NCBI GenBank assembly: GCA_035495815.1
Contig: DATJFH010000154.1
Location: 1-45,712, forward strand
DNA length: 45,712 nucleotides
Origin: DATJFH01 sp035495815
GTDB taxonomy: Bacteria > Acidobacteriota > Terriglobia > Bryobacterales > Bryobacteraceae
Direction: 5' to 3'
In this document: positions 33,592-41,452 of the stretch, piece after piece
Layout: each line of letters opens with the position of its first letter
Position numbering within the stretch: the stretch's first letter is position 1
Program-made: the position numbers and the translations under genes
The notes under the pieces: model-generated
Seen by the model: the letters and a program-made list of their open reading frames with translations, nothing else
The model's database searches: none
Told to the model about the DNA's origin: nothing

Positions 33592-33744
33592 CTACAGTTC
33601 TTCCACACTTCGTAATGTATATATCCGGCAACCGTCCTGTTCCCTGGTGTTGAAGTAGATCCGTACTACAATCTGGCGCTCGCGCCGCTGCGACCAGATG
33701 GTGGCGGTTTTCTGCAAGAGGGGTTTGTCGTTAAAGTCGACCAT
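33592..33744 (-). CDS. Small basic protein, 50 residues, hypothetical
   Basis: An ATG at 33744 opens 50 codons ending in TAG at 33594-33592: MVDFNDKPLLQKTATIWSQR, then further Arg-rich residues (RERQIVVRIYF), a single Cys39 and a C-terminal VEEL. It is hydrophilic and mostly beta-like, with no signal peptide. AAAGGACGG lies about 12-15 nt upstream, a little far for a ribosome binding site. Several codons (ATA, TTA, CGA, AGT) are rarer in this window and local AT content is higher than in neighbours. It lies between the PilZ promoter and the 7-bp inverted repeat. No family is recognised; it could be a chance frame. Confidence 0.45.
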   Translation of the reverse strand: MVDFNDKPLLQKTATIWSQRRERQIVVRIYFNTREQDGCRIYTLRSVEEL

Positions 33745-33821
33745 GGCGTCAGAGTTCCGTCCTTTCGCCCCGATTGTACCGGCGCCCCTCTCGGCCGGAG
33801 AGCAGCAATCCCGCTAGCTTG

Positions 33822-33839
33822 TAGAACCAAAAGGTTCTA
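33822..33839. promoter_or_regulatory. Perfect 7-bp inverted repeat, possible operator
   Basis: TAGAACC and GGTTCTA flank AAAA, a perfect inverted repeat in a gene-poor stretch of about 180 bp between the small ORF and the two-helix membrane protein. On the plus strand it is followed by an A-run, so on the minus strand (the direction of surrounding genes) the T-run comes before the hairpin, which does not fit a terminator. A regulator binding site is possible. Confidence 0.35.
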
Positions 33840-33919
33840 AAAAATTGATTCGCGCGTGATTGGCTGGCGCACAACGACAACTCCGCGCCGTGGCTGCGAG
33901 CGAAAAGACAGGCTGTGGG

Positions 33920-34207
33920 CTATTTCGGTAAAAACTCCTTGAGAACCGGGTACGTGTACAGCCCCCCGATCGTGACCAGCGAAACGGCTGATGCGACCCC
34001 GAATCCTTTTATGTAGGGGGACAGCCGTTGAAGGCGTTTCACAATTTCCCGCTGTTCGTTTTCGAGGCCCGCTTCAGCGGGATCGAGAAAGATCTGATCC
34101 TCCTCTTTCATGCCGATCAGCGAGCGATAGATGAGAAGAGCCACGAAGACCAGCGTGATAGCTCCCCAGACGGCCCACAACATCGTGAGCGAAGATGGAT
34201 GCAACAT
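33920..34207 (-). CDS. Small two-helix membrane protein, hypothetical
   Basis: A 95-residue protein with predicted transmembrane helices at about 9-31 (MLWAVWGAITLVFVALLIYR) and 69-88 (GFGVASAVSLVTIGGLYTYP), separated by an acidic, probably cytosolic loop (EEDQIFLDPAEAGLENEQ). No family is recognised. The start is well supported: a strong GGAGGAGG ribosome binding site lies just upstream of the ATG, and a promoter-like TTGACG-17-CACAAT precedes it. It lies 84 bp downstream of the second Oar-like receptor in the same direction but seems to have its own promoter. The C-terminus PVLKEFLPK is short and basic. Confidence 0.75.
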   Translation of the reverse strand: MLHPSSLTMLWAVWGAITLVFVALLIYRSLIGMKEEDQIFLDPAEAGLENEQREIVKRLQRLSPYIKGFGVASAVSLVTIGGLYTYPVLKEFLPK

Positions 34208-34231
34208 AAACCTCCTCCCTCTTCTGCTCAG

Positions 34232-34260
34232 ATTGTGTATCCAAAAAAGCTCAGCGTCAA
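34232..34260 (-). promoter_or_regulatory. Predicted promoter for the two-helix membrane protein
   Basis: TTGACG (34260-34255), a 17-nt spacer and CACAAT (34237-34232) read on the minus strand, 24 nt before the ATG at 34207. Unlike several other promoters here, it leaves a leader containing a strong ribosome binding site. Confidence 0.55.
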
Positions 34261-34291
34261 GGCCACGGCGTCCGCCCGCGGCGCCAGGGTC

Positions 34292-37200
34292 CTAGAACGC
34301 CAGTCTCATGCCGAACTGAATCTGACGTGGATTGTTGCCTTGCGAGGCGATGACGCCGAACGACGCCACCCCAAACGAAGCGCCGGGGCCGCCGAAGATC
34401 GGGGTGTTGGTGAAGTTGAACGATTCGGCGCGAACCTGCAGCCGTACCTGTTCCGTTATCTGGAAATTCTTGAACAGCGACAGGTCCAGATTCCTGGACG
34501 ACGGATTGCGAACATCGGGCAGAGTTCGTCCCACGTTTCCGTGTGTGAACGGAGCCGGCTGGCTGAAAACGGAGCGGGTGAAGTATTCTCCCAGCCGGTC
34601 CACCACAGGACCGCTTTTCTCCGCGCTTTGGCCATTGCTGTTCGGCCGCTGTGTGCCGTTCACCGGCGCCCCGGCCCCGATGAGCTGTCCCAGCGAATTG
34701 GAAGTGTTCACGCTGTTCGACAGGAACACAGGCAGCCCGCTGGCGAGTGTGGCGATCCCGTTGATCTGCCAGCCGCCGATGACGGCGTCGGCCGCCCGGC
34801 TCATCCCGGCTCCGAGCGCCCGCCCCTTGCCCACCGGAACCTCCCACGTGCCGCTCAGCACCAGCCGGTGCGCCACGTCGAACACCGATACGCTGCGCTC
34901 CGCCCGGCGGTTGAACCAGTCCTGTGTGTAGGCGAACGGCCCGTTCAGTCCGGTGCCCGAATTGGATACGTCGTCGATAAGCTTCGACCAGGTATAGCCG
35001 GCAAGAAACGACATCCCGTTGCGGAAGCGGCGGTCGACCCGGAGCTGCAGCGAATGGTAAGTCGAACTGCCATAGGATCCCTTCTCGAGAGCAATCGTGG
35101 TGAACTGCGGGAACGGGCGCAATAACTGGGCGCGTTGCACCGTCGGCAGGCGCAGCGTCGAAGTCGGATCGGTGATGACACCGAATAACGGATTGGGAAC
35201 CAGGTCAAGCAGGGTCGAGCCCAGAGAAAGGGTTTCCGTGCGCAGTTGATTGATCGATCCGAAGACGGACGGCAAGCTGGTGCCCTTCGACCCGGCATAG
35301 CCGGCTTCCACGAGCAGTCCGGGCACGACCTCCTTCTGCACGTTGACGTTCCACTGTTGAACGTAGGGCGAGCGGTCGTAGGGATTATTGGTCTGAAATT
35401 CGCTGCCGAGGAAACTGAGCAGGCCCAGGGAACTGCCGGGGGGCAGCGTGAAACCCCGGGGAAACGGATTCGAGAGCCGGTCGGCCGGCGTCAGTCCGCC
35501 GTCGTTCGAGCCCGTGTAGACCGTACGGGAGGCAAAGCCGGCGTTGCCGCCGCCCCCGAGTGTACCCGCGGCTGTAGCGCTCGAGGCGGAGAAAAAGATT
35601 GCGTAACCGCCGCGAAGCACGAAATCGCGCGGTCCACGCCAGGCGAACCCAAAACGCGGACCAAGGTTGTTCTTGTCTGTGAAGAACTGTTTCTCACGGT
35701 CCTTGCCGATAAACTCGAGCCCTCCCCTGAGGTTGGGAAGCGAGGGCACACGTGAGGCAATCGGGTTCGCCGCCTCCGTGTTGAAGACGCTCAGCCGGTT
35801 GTAGCGTTCGCTGCGCGGGATCTCCAGCTCGTATCGCAGGCCGAGATTGACCGTCAAGGATTTCGATACTTTGATGTCGTTCTGAACGAAAATTCCGAAA
35901 TAAGGGCTTTGAGTGGACACCGGGCTGTCATGGGTCGCCGCGCCGGTCGCTGCCGAGCCGATCAGGAAGGATGCCAGCGCGTTGCCACCGTTCGCCGTGG
36001 CTCGCGTCGGGTCGGGACCCTGCGTAAACGCCTGATTAAACGCGAACATCCCGGCGGGGAACTGGCCCTGGAAAAAGTTGGTGCGGTTGATGCGGACCTG
36101 GCCGCCGAACTTGATCGACTGCTTACCGCGCAGATGCGTCAGGTTTTCCTGGAACGTATGGCTCTCGAGGCTGAAATGCGAGTTGAACGACTCGCCAATG
36201 GCGCCATAGGGGGCCAGCGTGATGGCGGGAAATCCGCGGTCGTCGCTGAGCGCGGCCAGGTCGGCAGGCAAACCGAGTTCTTTGTTGATGTCGACTCCAA
36301 AGGAGTGGGACTGCCGGTTCGTGAACAGACGCGCAAATCCGTAGGTCGTCTCCGAAAGCAGGGTCGGGCGAATGTTGTGTATATAGTTCACCGATGCCGT
36401 CTGGCCCGGACGCGGGATGATATGGGCGCCCGGCTGGCCGATAGTCCCGTAAAAATTCGGATTCACCTGGCGGTAATCGCGGTTGCTGAGGCGGATGTAG
36501 AAATTCCTGGTTGGTGCGAAGCTATGGTCCACGCGGACATCGAAGTTGTCGTCATCGGTGGCGCCGGCGCCGGCGGCGATAAAGTTGTTCAGATTGGCGG
36601 GACCTGTCCCGGCCGTGTTGGGCAGGGGATAAAACGTGAGCAGACGGGCGGCCACGGGGTCTATGCGGGCCGCCGGAATGCGGTTGCCCGGAAAAGGATC
36701 CCGCACGGCCGCGGCCGCGGTGCGCGTCGTGGTTTGTGGGTCGTAAATGACGACGGACTGCCCGGCGGCGTTCAGGGTCCGGGTAAAATCGCCGGATTTT
36801 TCCGCGGCAGTGGGGATGGTGACGTTCGAAGTCGCCTGATTGCGCTGGCGCTGGCCTTCATACCCTCCGAATACGAACGTGCGGTTGCGTCCGTTATAAA
36901 TACCCGGAATGACTACCGGGCCGCCGAAGGTGAACCCGAACTGATTCCGTTGAAAAGTACCCAGGCTGCGGCCGGCGCGATTCTGGAACCAGTCGTTCGC
37001 ATCCAGCTTCGAGTTGCGCAGGTATTCGTAAACGCTGCCATGCAGGGCATTGGTTCCCGACTTCACGACGATGTTGATCACGCCGCCCGTGGTCCGGCCG
37101 AATTCAGCGGAGAAGGAGTTGGTCTGCACCTTGAATTCCTGCATCCGCTCGACGGAAGGCAGCGTGGCGGTGGCGAACGTGCCGGGTGAATTTTCGGGTA

Positions 37201-37792
37201 CCGTTGCCGGCGCGCCGTCCAGAAGAATTTCGGTCGCCCCGCCGCGGCCTCCGTTGACGCTGATGTTCGCCAGGTTGAGCGGACCGTCGCTGAAGGCGGG
37301 CCCGGGAGTGACGCCGCTGGTAAGCCCGGCGAGGCTGATGGCGTTGCGCCCGTTGAGGGGCAGATCCACGATCTGCTGCCGCCCGATCACCTGTCCGAGC
37401 TCGCCGCGCTCCGTCTGTAAAAGAGGCGCGGCCCCGGTGACCTCGACCGTTTCGCTCACCGCGCCAAGCTCGAGCTTGATATCGAGCGTCACCGATTCGG
37501 CGACGTTCACCGTGAGATGCCGCCGCGAGGTCTTCTTGAATCCCGGTCCGGCCGCCGAGACTGTATAGACGCTGGGCTTCACCGAGACAAAACGCGAGAG
37601 TCCGTCGGCGCCGGAGGTCTGCGTGGAAGCCACGGAAGTCGTTTCGTCGGTTAGGGTAACGGAAGCGCCGGAAACGGCTGCGCCGGTTGGATCCTGCACG
37701 TTTACAATGACCAATCCTGCTGAACTTTGGGCGGAAAGCCCGGCTGGAAGCGCAAGCGCCAGCCCGATCATGAATGCCACCTGAATTCGCAT
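34292..37792 (-). CDS. Oar-like TonB-dependent receptor with carboxypeptidase regulatory-like domain (second copy)
   Basis: A 1166-residue outer-membrane protein, paralogous to the receptor at 7051-10236. Signal peptide MRIQVAFMIGLALALPAGLSA; carboxypeptidase-regulatory-like domain at about 25-110 (VNVQDPTGAAVSGASVTLTD); plug with LPLNGRNAISLAGLTSGV and SGTNALHGSVYEYLRNSKLD; then a long barrel ending GMRLAF with the terminal aromatic residue. It is upstream of the two-helix membrane protein and downstream of the AI-2E-type gene, all on the minus strand. A TAAAAT hexamer lies 12 nt before the ATG. Ligand unknown. Both receptors are typical of the large Oar-like expansions in Acidobacteriota genomes. 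Confidence 0.88.
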   Translation of the reverse strand: MRIQVAFMIGLALALPAGLSAQSSAGLVIVNVQDPTGAAVSGASVTLTDETTSVASTQTSGADGLSRFVSVKPSVYTVSAAGPGFKKTSRRHLTVNVAESVTLDIKLELGAVSETVEVTGAAPLLQTERGELGQVIGRQQIVDLPLNGRNAISLAGLTSGVTPGPAFSDGPLNLANISVNGGRGGATEILLDGAPATVPENSPGTFATATLPSVERMQEFKVQTNSFSAEFGRTTGGVINIVVKSGTNALHGSVYEYLRNSKLDANDWFQNRAGRSLGTFQRNQFGFTFGGPVVIPGIYNGRNRTFVFGGYEGQRQRNQATSNVTIPTAAEKSGDFTRTLNAAGQSVVIYDPQTTTRTAAAAVRDPFPGNRIPAARIDPVAARLLTFYPLPNTAGTGPANLNNFIAAGAGATDDDNFDVRVDHSFAPTRNFYIRLSNRDYRQVNPNFYGTIGQPGAHIIPRPGQTASVNYIHNIRPTLLSETTYGFARLFTNRQSHSFGVDINKELGLPADLAALSDDRGFPAITLAPYGAIGESFNSHFSLESHTFQENLTHLRGKQSIKFGGQVRINRTNFFQGQFPAGMFAFNQAFTQGPDPTRATANGGNALASFLIGSAATGAATHDSPVSTQSPYFGIFVQNDIKVSKSLTVNLGLRYELEIPRSERYNRLSVFNTEAANPIASRVPSLPNLRGGLEFIGKDREKQFFTDKNNLGPRFGFAWRGPRDFVLRGGYAIFFSASSATAAGTLGGGGNAGFASRTVYTGSNDGGLTPADRLSNPFPRGFTLPPGSSLGLLSFLGSEFQTNNPYDRSPYVQQWNVNVQKEVVPGLLVEAGYAGSKGTSLPSVFGSINQLRTETLSLGSTLLDLVPNPLFGVITDPTSTLRLPTVQRAQLLRPFPQFTTIALEKGSYGSSTYHSLQLRVDRRFRNGMSFLAGYTWSKLIDDVSNSGTGLNGPFAYTQDWFNRRAERSVSVFDVAHRLVLSGTWEVPVGKGRALGAGMSRAADAVIGGWQINGIATLASGLPVFLSNSVNTSNSLGQLIGAGAPVNGTQRPNSNGQSAEKSGPVVDRLGEYFTRSVFSQPAPFTHGNVGRTLPDVRNPSSRNLDLSLFKNFQITEQVRLQVRAESFNFTNTPIFGGPGASFGVASFGVIASQGNNPRQIQFGMRLAF

Positions 37793-37868
37793 ATCTGGCA
37801 GCCGATTTTATCATCTGCCTGCCGGCGACAGATACGAGGCCGAACGGGCGCCCGGCGGCGCGGCGGAC

Positions 37869-38999
37869 TCAATCGCCCAGGAACTTGCCGTACTGCCGCA
37901 TGCTGGTGACGTTGTCGCAGACGGCTTTGATACCGGCTGTGAGCGGGATGGCGAGAATCAGTCCCGCGGCGTCCCAGAGAAAGCCCCAGAACATCAAGGC
38001 CACTGTCACGACCAGGGGATTCAAATGCACCCGCGAGCCCACGAACTTCGGGTAAAGCAGGTTCAACGCCACGATGTGCAGCAGCATGACGATCGCGCCG
38101 AGCAGAACAAATGAAGAGACACCCTGGAAAACCATCAGCGAGACGAGCATCGGCGGCGCCAGGGCCAGCGGCAGTCCGATGTACGGCACCAGGCTGAAGA
38201 AACCGCTCAAGGGCCCCGTCAGGAGGGGATAGGGAAGCCCCATCTTCCAGAAGATGAGAGAACTGGCAACCGCCAGCAGCAAACCCAGGGCAAAATTGCC
38301 GACTACAAAACTGCGCACGATCTCTGCGATCCGCTCCAGGCTCTTGGCGGCCACGGTACGGTCATCGCCCTCGAAGAACTGGAGAAAACTGCGGTGCGCG
38401 TGGTCGCGCCAGCTCAGCATGAAATAGACCAGGAACGGCACGAAGGAAGACATCAGCAGGACCTGGTATACCGATCCCAGCCGTGTGTAGAGGAATTCGG
38501 TCACAGGGAACCGGTCCACGGGTTTGGTTTCCGGCGCGGGGGCAGGAGGCGGCTCGGGCGTTTTCTTTCTACGCTGGCGGGTTTGCTCCTCGTGCTGCTT
38601 CTGCTGCTGTTTCGCCGGTACTACCAGTTGATAGGTGGCCTTCTCCATCTCCTCGATACTGGTGCGAACGTTCTGGACCGCGTCGGCGACCTTTTGGCCG
38701 TAATTCTGCTGGTAATCCTCGATCAGGCTGGCCACCTGAGTGTAGGCGCCAAGCCCCATGAGGTACACCGCCAACAGTCCGACGCTGCAGACCACGAAGC
38801 TGGCCAGACTGCGCGGAAAGCGGATGCGCATCAGGAGGGCCACGAACGGCTCCAGAATGAAAGCAATAGCCACGGCGGTGAAAAAGGTGATGAAAAAGAC
38901 CCTGGCCCAGTACAAGAGGGCGATCAGGACACCGACGCCGATGAGCGGGAACGTACGAGTCCGCGCCATCTGCTCGAGCTGTCGCGAAACCAAAGCCAT
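37869..38999 (-). CDS. AI-2E/PerM family transporter with charged proline-rich insertion
   Basis: A 376-residue multipass protein of the AI-2E/PerM (TqsA, YdbI, YtvI) family. Seven or eight helices are visible, including GVGVLIALLYWARVFFITFF near the start, FVPFLVYFMLSWRDHAHR in the centre, YPLLTGPLSGFFSLVPYIGL and the C-terminal VALMFWGFLWDAAGLILAIP. Members export small molecules or act as Na+/H+ antiporters; the substrate cannot be told. Residues about 135-175 are an unusual hydrophilic insert: KQQQKQHEEQTRQRRKK then PEPPPAPAPETKP. The ATG at 38999 lies 7 nt after a perfect TATAAT with no ribosome binding site; an upstream TTG was rejected. It is divergent from ruvX. Confidence 0.85.
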   Translation of the reverse strand: MALVSRQLEQMARTRTFPLIGVGVLIALLYWARVFFITFFTAVAIAFILEPFVALLMRIRFPRSLASFVVCSVGLLAVYLMGLGAYTQVASLIEDYQQNYGQKVADAVQNVRTSIEEMEKATYQLVVPAKQQQKQHEEQTRQRRKKTPEPPPAPAPETKPVDRFPVTEFLYTRLGSVYQVLLMSSFVPFLVYFMLSWRDHAHRSFLQFFEGDDRTVAAKSLERIAEIVRSFVVGNFALGLLLAVASSLIFWKMGLPYPLLTGPLSGFFSLVPYIGLPLALAPPMLVSLMVFQGVSSFVLLGAIVMLLHIVALNLLYPKFVGSRVHLNPLVVTVALMFWGFLWDAAGLILAIPLTAGIKAVCDNVTSMRQYGKFLGD

Positions 39000-39006
39000 T
39001 GTGTTT

Positions 39007-39012
39007 ATTATA
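39007..39012 (-). promoter_or_regulatory. Perfect -10 TATAAT, 7 nt before the AI-2E family gene
   Basis: TATAAT on the minus strand ends 7 nt before the ATG at 38999, where transcription would start essentially at the start codon. The -35 region is weak. A TACAAT on the plus strand at 39046-39051, 15 nt before the ruvX ATG, is a weaker candidate for the divergent gene. Confidence 0.5.
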
Positions 39013-39066
39013 GAATGTTGGGGCTCGGAAACCTGCCTTAATTCGTACAATCCTTTTTACCGTTTC

Positions 39067-39486
39067 ATGAGAATATTGGCCCTGGACTTCGGCAAGCGGC
39101 GGATCGGGCTGGCCGTCAGCGACGAGCTCGGGATCACGGCTCAGGGACTACCCACCGTCCAGCGGAAGAACCTCCGGAGCGATTTGGCCGAACTGGCCCG
39201 AATCATGCAGGAGCGGTCGGTCGGGCGGATCCTGATGGGCGACCCACGGCACATGAGCGGGGATGTGGGCGCGCAGGCCGAAGCCGCGCGCCACTTCAGC
39301 AAGCAGCTCGCCCGTCATACGGGCAAACCGGTGGAGATGTGGGACGAGCGGCTGACCACGGTGGAAGCTTCCCGCGTGCTGCGCGAAAGCGGCATCAGCA
39401 TCGCGAAGCGCGCCCGGGCCGTCGACCAGCTCTCGGCCGTGATCCTGCTCCAGAGCTATCTGGACTTTTTGGGCGGGAAGGCGTGA
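39067..39486 (+). CDS. ruvX: RuvX/YqgF pre-16S rRNA nuclease family protein
   Basis: A 139-residue RNase H-fold nuclease, historically called a putative Holliday junction resolvase, which in E. coli (YqgF) is implicated in 16S rRNA 5'-end maturation. Signatures: LALDFGKRRIGLAVSDE with Asp7, RILMGDPRHMSG, WDERLTTVEA, and the C-terminal VDQLSAVILLQSYLD with its acidic residue; all catalytic acidic positions are present. Length is standard. The ATG at 39067 lies 67 bp from the divergent AI-2E family start. It is followed 10 bp later by mltG, a frequent neighbour in bacteria. Confidence 0.95.
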   Translation: MRILALDFGKRRIGLAVSDELGITAQGLPTVQRKNLRSDLAELARIMQERSVGRILMGDPRHMSGDVGAQAEAARHFSKQLARHTGKPVEMWDERLTTVEASRVLRESGISIAKRARAVDQLSAVILLQSYLDFLGGKA

Positions 39487-39496
39487 GGCGCGGCGC

Positions 39497-40486
39497 GTGC
39501 GAATCCTGAAACCGCTGGCTGTTTTGCTGCTGTTGGCCATACTGGCGGCCGGCGGGCTCTTTTACTTCCTCAACCGGCCCTACGCCGGGTTCCGGTCCGA
39601 GGTCCTGCTGGAAATACCGAAGGGCGCTTCCACGCGAACGATCTCTCAAATGCTGGCCGGCGCCGGAGTGATCGAGAACCCCTGGGAATTGATGCTCGCG
39701 CGTGCCATACGTCCAACGGCAAAGCTCCAGGCGGGGGAGTATCGTTTTGCCGCGCCCGCTTCTCCCCTGGCGGTCTACAACCGGATCGCGCGCGGCGATG
39801 TCTATTACCGCGAGCTTACGATACCGGAAGGGCTCAACCTGTTCGATATCGCCGCCGTGGTCGAGGAAACAGGGCTGGTCACGGCGAAAGCATTTCTGGA
39901 GGCGGCCCGTGATCCGTCCCTGATCCGGGACCTGGCGCCGGCGGCGGCCACCCTGGAGGGGTACCTGTTCCCTGACACCTATCGCTTCACCCGGCACGCC
40001 AGTGCACGGGATTTCTGCCGGATGTTCACCCACCGGTTTCGCGCCGAGTGGGCGAGGCTCGGTTCTTCAGACGACGTGCACCGCACCGTGACCCTGGCCT
40101 CTTTGATCGAGAAAGAGGCCGCCGTGCCGGCCGACCGTCCCTTGATCGCGTCCGTATTCCACAACCGGCTCAAGCGGGGAATGAAGCTCGATTGCGATCC
40201 CACCACGGTGTACGCGGCGCTGCTCGAAGGCCGCTACCGCGGCAAGATTCACAAGTCCGATCTTGAGAGTCCGAACCCCTACAACACCTATCAGCATCCC
40301 GGTCTTCCCCCCGGGCCGATTGCCAGCCCCGGCGACGCTTCCCTGCGTGCGGCCCTTCACCCGGCCGAGACCAGCTACCTGTTCTTTGTCGCCCGGCCCG
40401 ATGGTTCGGGCAGCCATGAATTTTCAAAGGACGTGGCGGCGCATAACACCGCCGCTCTGCGCTACCGCCGTGGGGTCGCGAAGTAG
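39497..40486 (+). CDS. mltG: Endolytic murein transglycosylase MltG
   Basis: A 329-residue membrane-anchored lytic transglycosylase that cleaves nascent glycan strands and is thought to set their length. One transmembrane helix lies at about 7-26 (PLAVLLLLAILAAGGLFYFL). The YceG domain follows: IPKGASTRTISQML, LEGYLFPDTYRF, and the active-site segment SLIEKEAAVPADRPLIASVF with catalytic Glu205 (equivalent to E. coli Glu218), then DCDPTTVYA and SPNPYNTYQHPGLPPGPIAS. The GTG start follows the ruvX stop by 10 bp, so the two are probably one transcript. The next gene starts inside its 3' end. Confidence 0.95.
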   Translation: MRILKPLAVLLLLAILAAGGLFYFLNRPYAGFRSEVLLEIPKGASTRTISQMLAGAGVIENPWELMLARAIRPTAKLQAGEYRFAAPASPLAVYNRIARGDVYYRELTIPEGLNLFDIAAVVEETGLVTAKAFLEAARDPSLIRDLAPAAATLEGYLFPDTYRFTRHASARDFCRMFTHRFRAEWARLGSSDDVHRTVTLASLIEKEAAVPADRPLIASVFHNRLKRGMKLDCDPTTVYAALLEGRYRGKIHKSDLESPNPYNTYQHPGLPPGPIASPGDASLRAALHPAETSYLFFVARPDGSGSHEFSKDVAAHNTAALRYRRGVAK

Positions 40487-40952
40487 TTCCAAACGGCGGC
40501 GGCTCGAAAAGTACCTGCGGGAGCGCCCTGGCGCGTCCCTCGACGCGGCGGAGTGGCACGAGTTGATCGCCCTGCTGGCGCCGGTTTCCACGAGCTATCT
40601 GCGCGGTCTGCTCCACGAGGCGGGAGTCGGGATTGCTCAACCCTTCGACGGCGCCCGCCTTACCTCGTTCGAGGAGCTGGAACGCTCTCTGCTCGAGATG
40701 GAGAAGGTGTACACCGAAGCTGTCGCCTCAGGAAACCGGGCTCTGGCCGCCGCCTGCCGCCAAGCCGTGATTCAGGCCAAGGACCGCGCCCGGCTGATCG
40801 CCCGAAATTCAAAGGTGGAGGCGGAGAAACGCCGGCAGAAGGAGCAGATGGTGGAGTGGCTGCTCGTGTGGCTCGAGAATCCCGGGATCTTCGAGACCTG
40901 GGCCGCGTTGAGGAAGCGCGCTGCGGCTACTTGTCCGACAGCACCTGGTTGA
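40470..40952 (+). CDS. Conserved-looking soluble helical protein downstream of mltG, unknown function
   Basis: A GTG at 40470, 17 bp before the end of mltG, opens about 160 codons. The protein starts MGSRSSSKRRRLEKYLRERP and continues mostly alpha-helical: LDAAEWHELIALLAPVSTSY, LERSLLEMEKVYTEAV, CRQAVIQAKDRARLIARNSK, a basic coiled-coil-like EAEKRRQKEQ, and WLENPGIFETW near the end. No membrane or export signals; no known family identified. The overlap with mltG favours co-translation in a ruvX-mltG operon. Its 3' end overlaps the convergent lipoprotein gene by 26 bp. Coding character is convincing; the start is uncertain. Confidence 0.65.
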   Translation: MGSRSSSKRRRLEKYLRERPGASLDAAEWHELIALLAPVSTSYLRGLLHEAGVGIAQPFDGARLTSFEELERSLLEMEKVYTEAVASGNRALAAACRQAVIQAKDRARLIARNSKVEAEKRRQKEQMVEWLLVWLENPGIFETWAALRKRAAATCPTAPG

Positions 40953-41415
40953 TGGTGCGTTTTTCCGGCGAGCTGACGATCTGGATGACCGCCTGCCGCT
41001 TGTCCTTGACGCCCGTGAACATATTCACTTCGCCCATGGACATCGTGCCTTCCATCTTCCAACCGTTCGATTCCAGTCCCTGCTTGTAGAAGTCGACAAT
41101 CTTGCCCACTTCATCCTGCGATTCCAGAACCATCGTGCGCATGTTTTTCTCGTTGGCGGATTGGACCATGATCACCTTGGCGTTCTCGTAGACCGGAAGG
41201 TCTTTCGGGTAGTCGGCGGGGACCTTGCCTCCTCCCACGTCCATGGTGACCTTCTGGCCGTCCTTACCGGTGAACGTCAGGGAGCTAACGTCCTTGCCTT
41301 TCTGCTCCACCGTCATGCTGCCATCCTTGGTGGAATAGGTAGAAGACCTCTTGCAAGCCGCCGCGGAACCGATCAGAATCATGGCGCAGATCCCCGTCAA
41401 GGCATACGTTCGCAT
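40927..41415 (-). CDS. Small lipoprotein, hypothetical
   Basis: A 162-residue predicted lipoprotein. The signal MRTYALTGICAMILIGSAAAC ends in a lipobox with Cys21, followed by basic KRSS. The mature part is hydrophilic and beta-alpha-like: SSLTFTGKDGQKVTMDVGGG, PADYPKDLPVYENAKV, KNMRTMVLESQDEVGKIVDF and GWKMEGTMSMGEVNMF, which resembles uncharacterised secreted proteins with a 'P-DLP-Y' motif and a compact C-terminal sensor-like fold. No enzymatic role can be assigned. The ATG (41415-41413) shares a CATG with a possible plus-strand ATG at 41414. It converges on the unknown gene downstream of mltG. Confidence 0.75.
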   Translation of the reverse strand: MRTYALTGICAMILIGSAAACKRSSTYSTKDGSMTVEQKGKDVSSLTFTGKDGQKVTMDVGGGKVPADYPKDLPVYENAKVIMVQSANEKNMRTMVLESQDEVGKIVDFYKQGLESNGWKMEGTMSMGEVNMFTGVKDKRQAVIQIVSSPEKRTINQVLSDK

Positions 41416-41438
41416 GAGGACTATTAGATCAGAAACCG

Positions 41439-41444
41439 TATACT
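41439..41444 (+). promoter_or_regulatory. -10-like TATACT before the histidine phosphatase
   Basis: TATACT ends 8 nt before the TTG at 41453 and lies inside a self-complementary GTATAC. No -35 of quality was found. It supports the TTG start over the ATG at 41414, which overlaps the divergent lipoprotein start. Confidence 0.35.
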
Positions 41445-41452
41445 CTGTTTGT

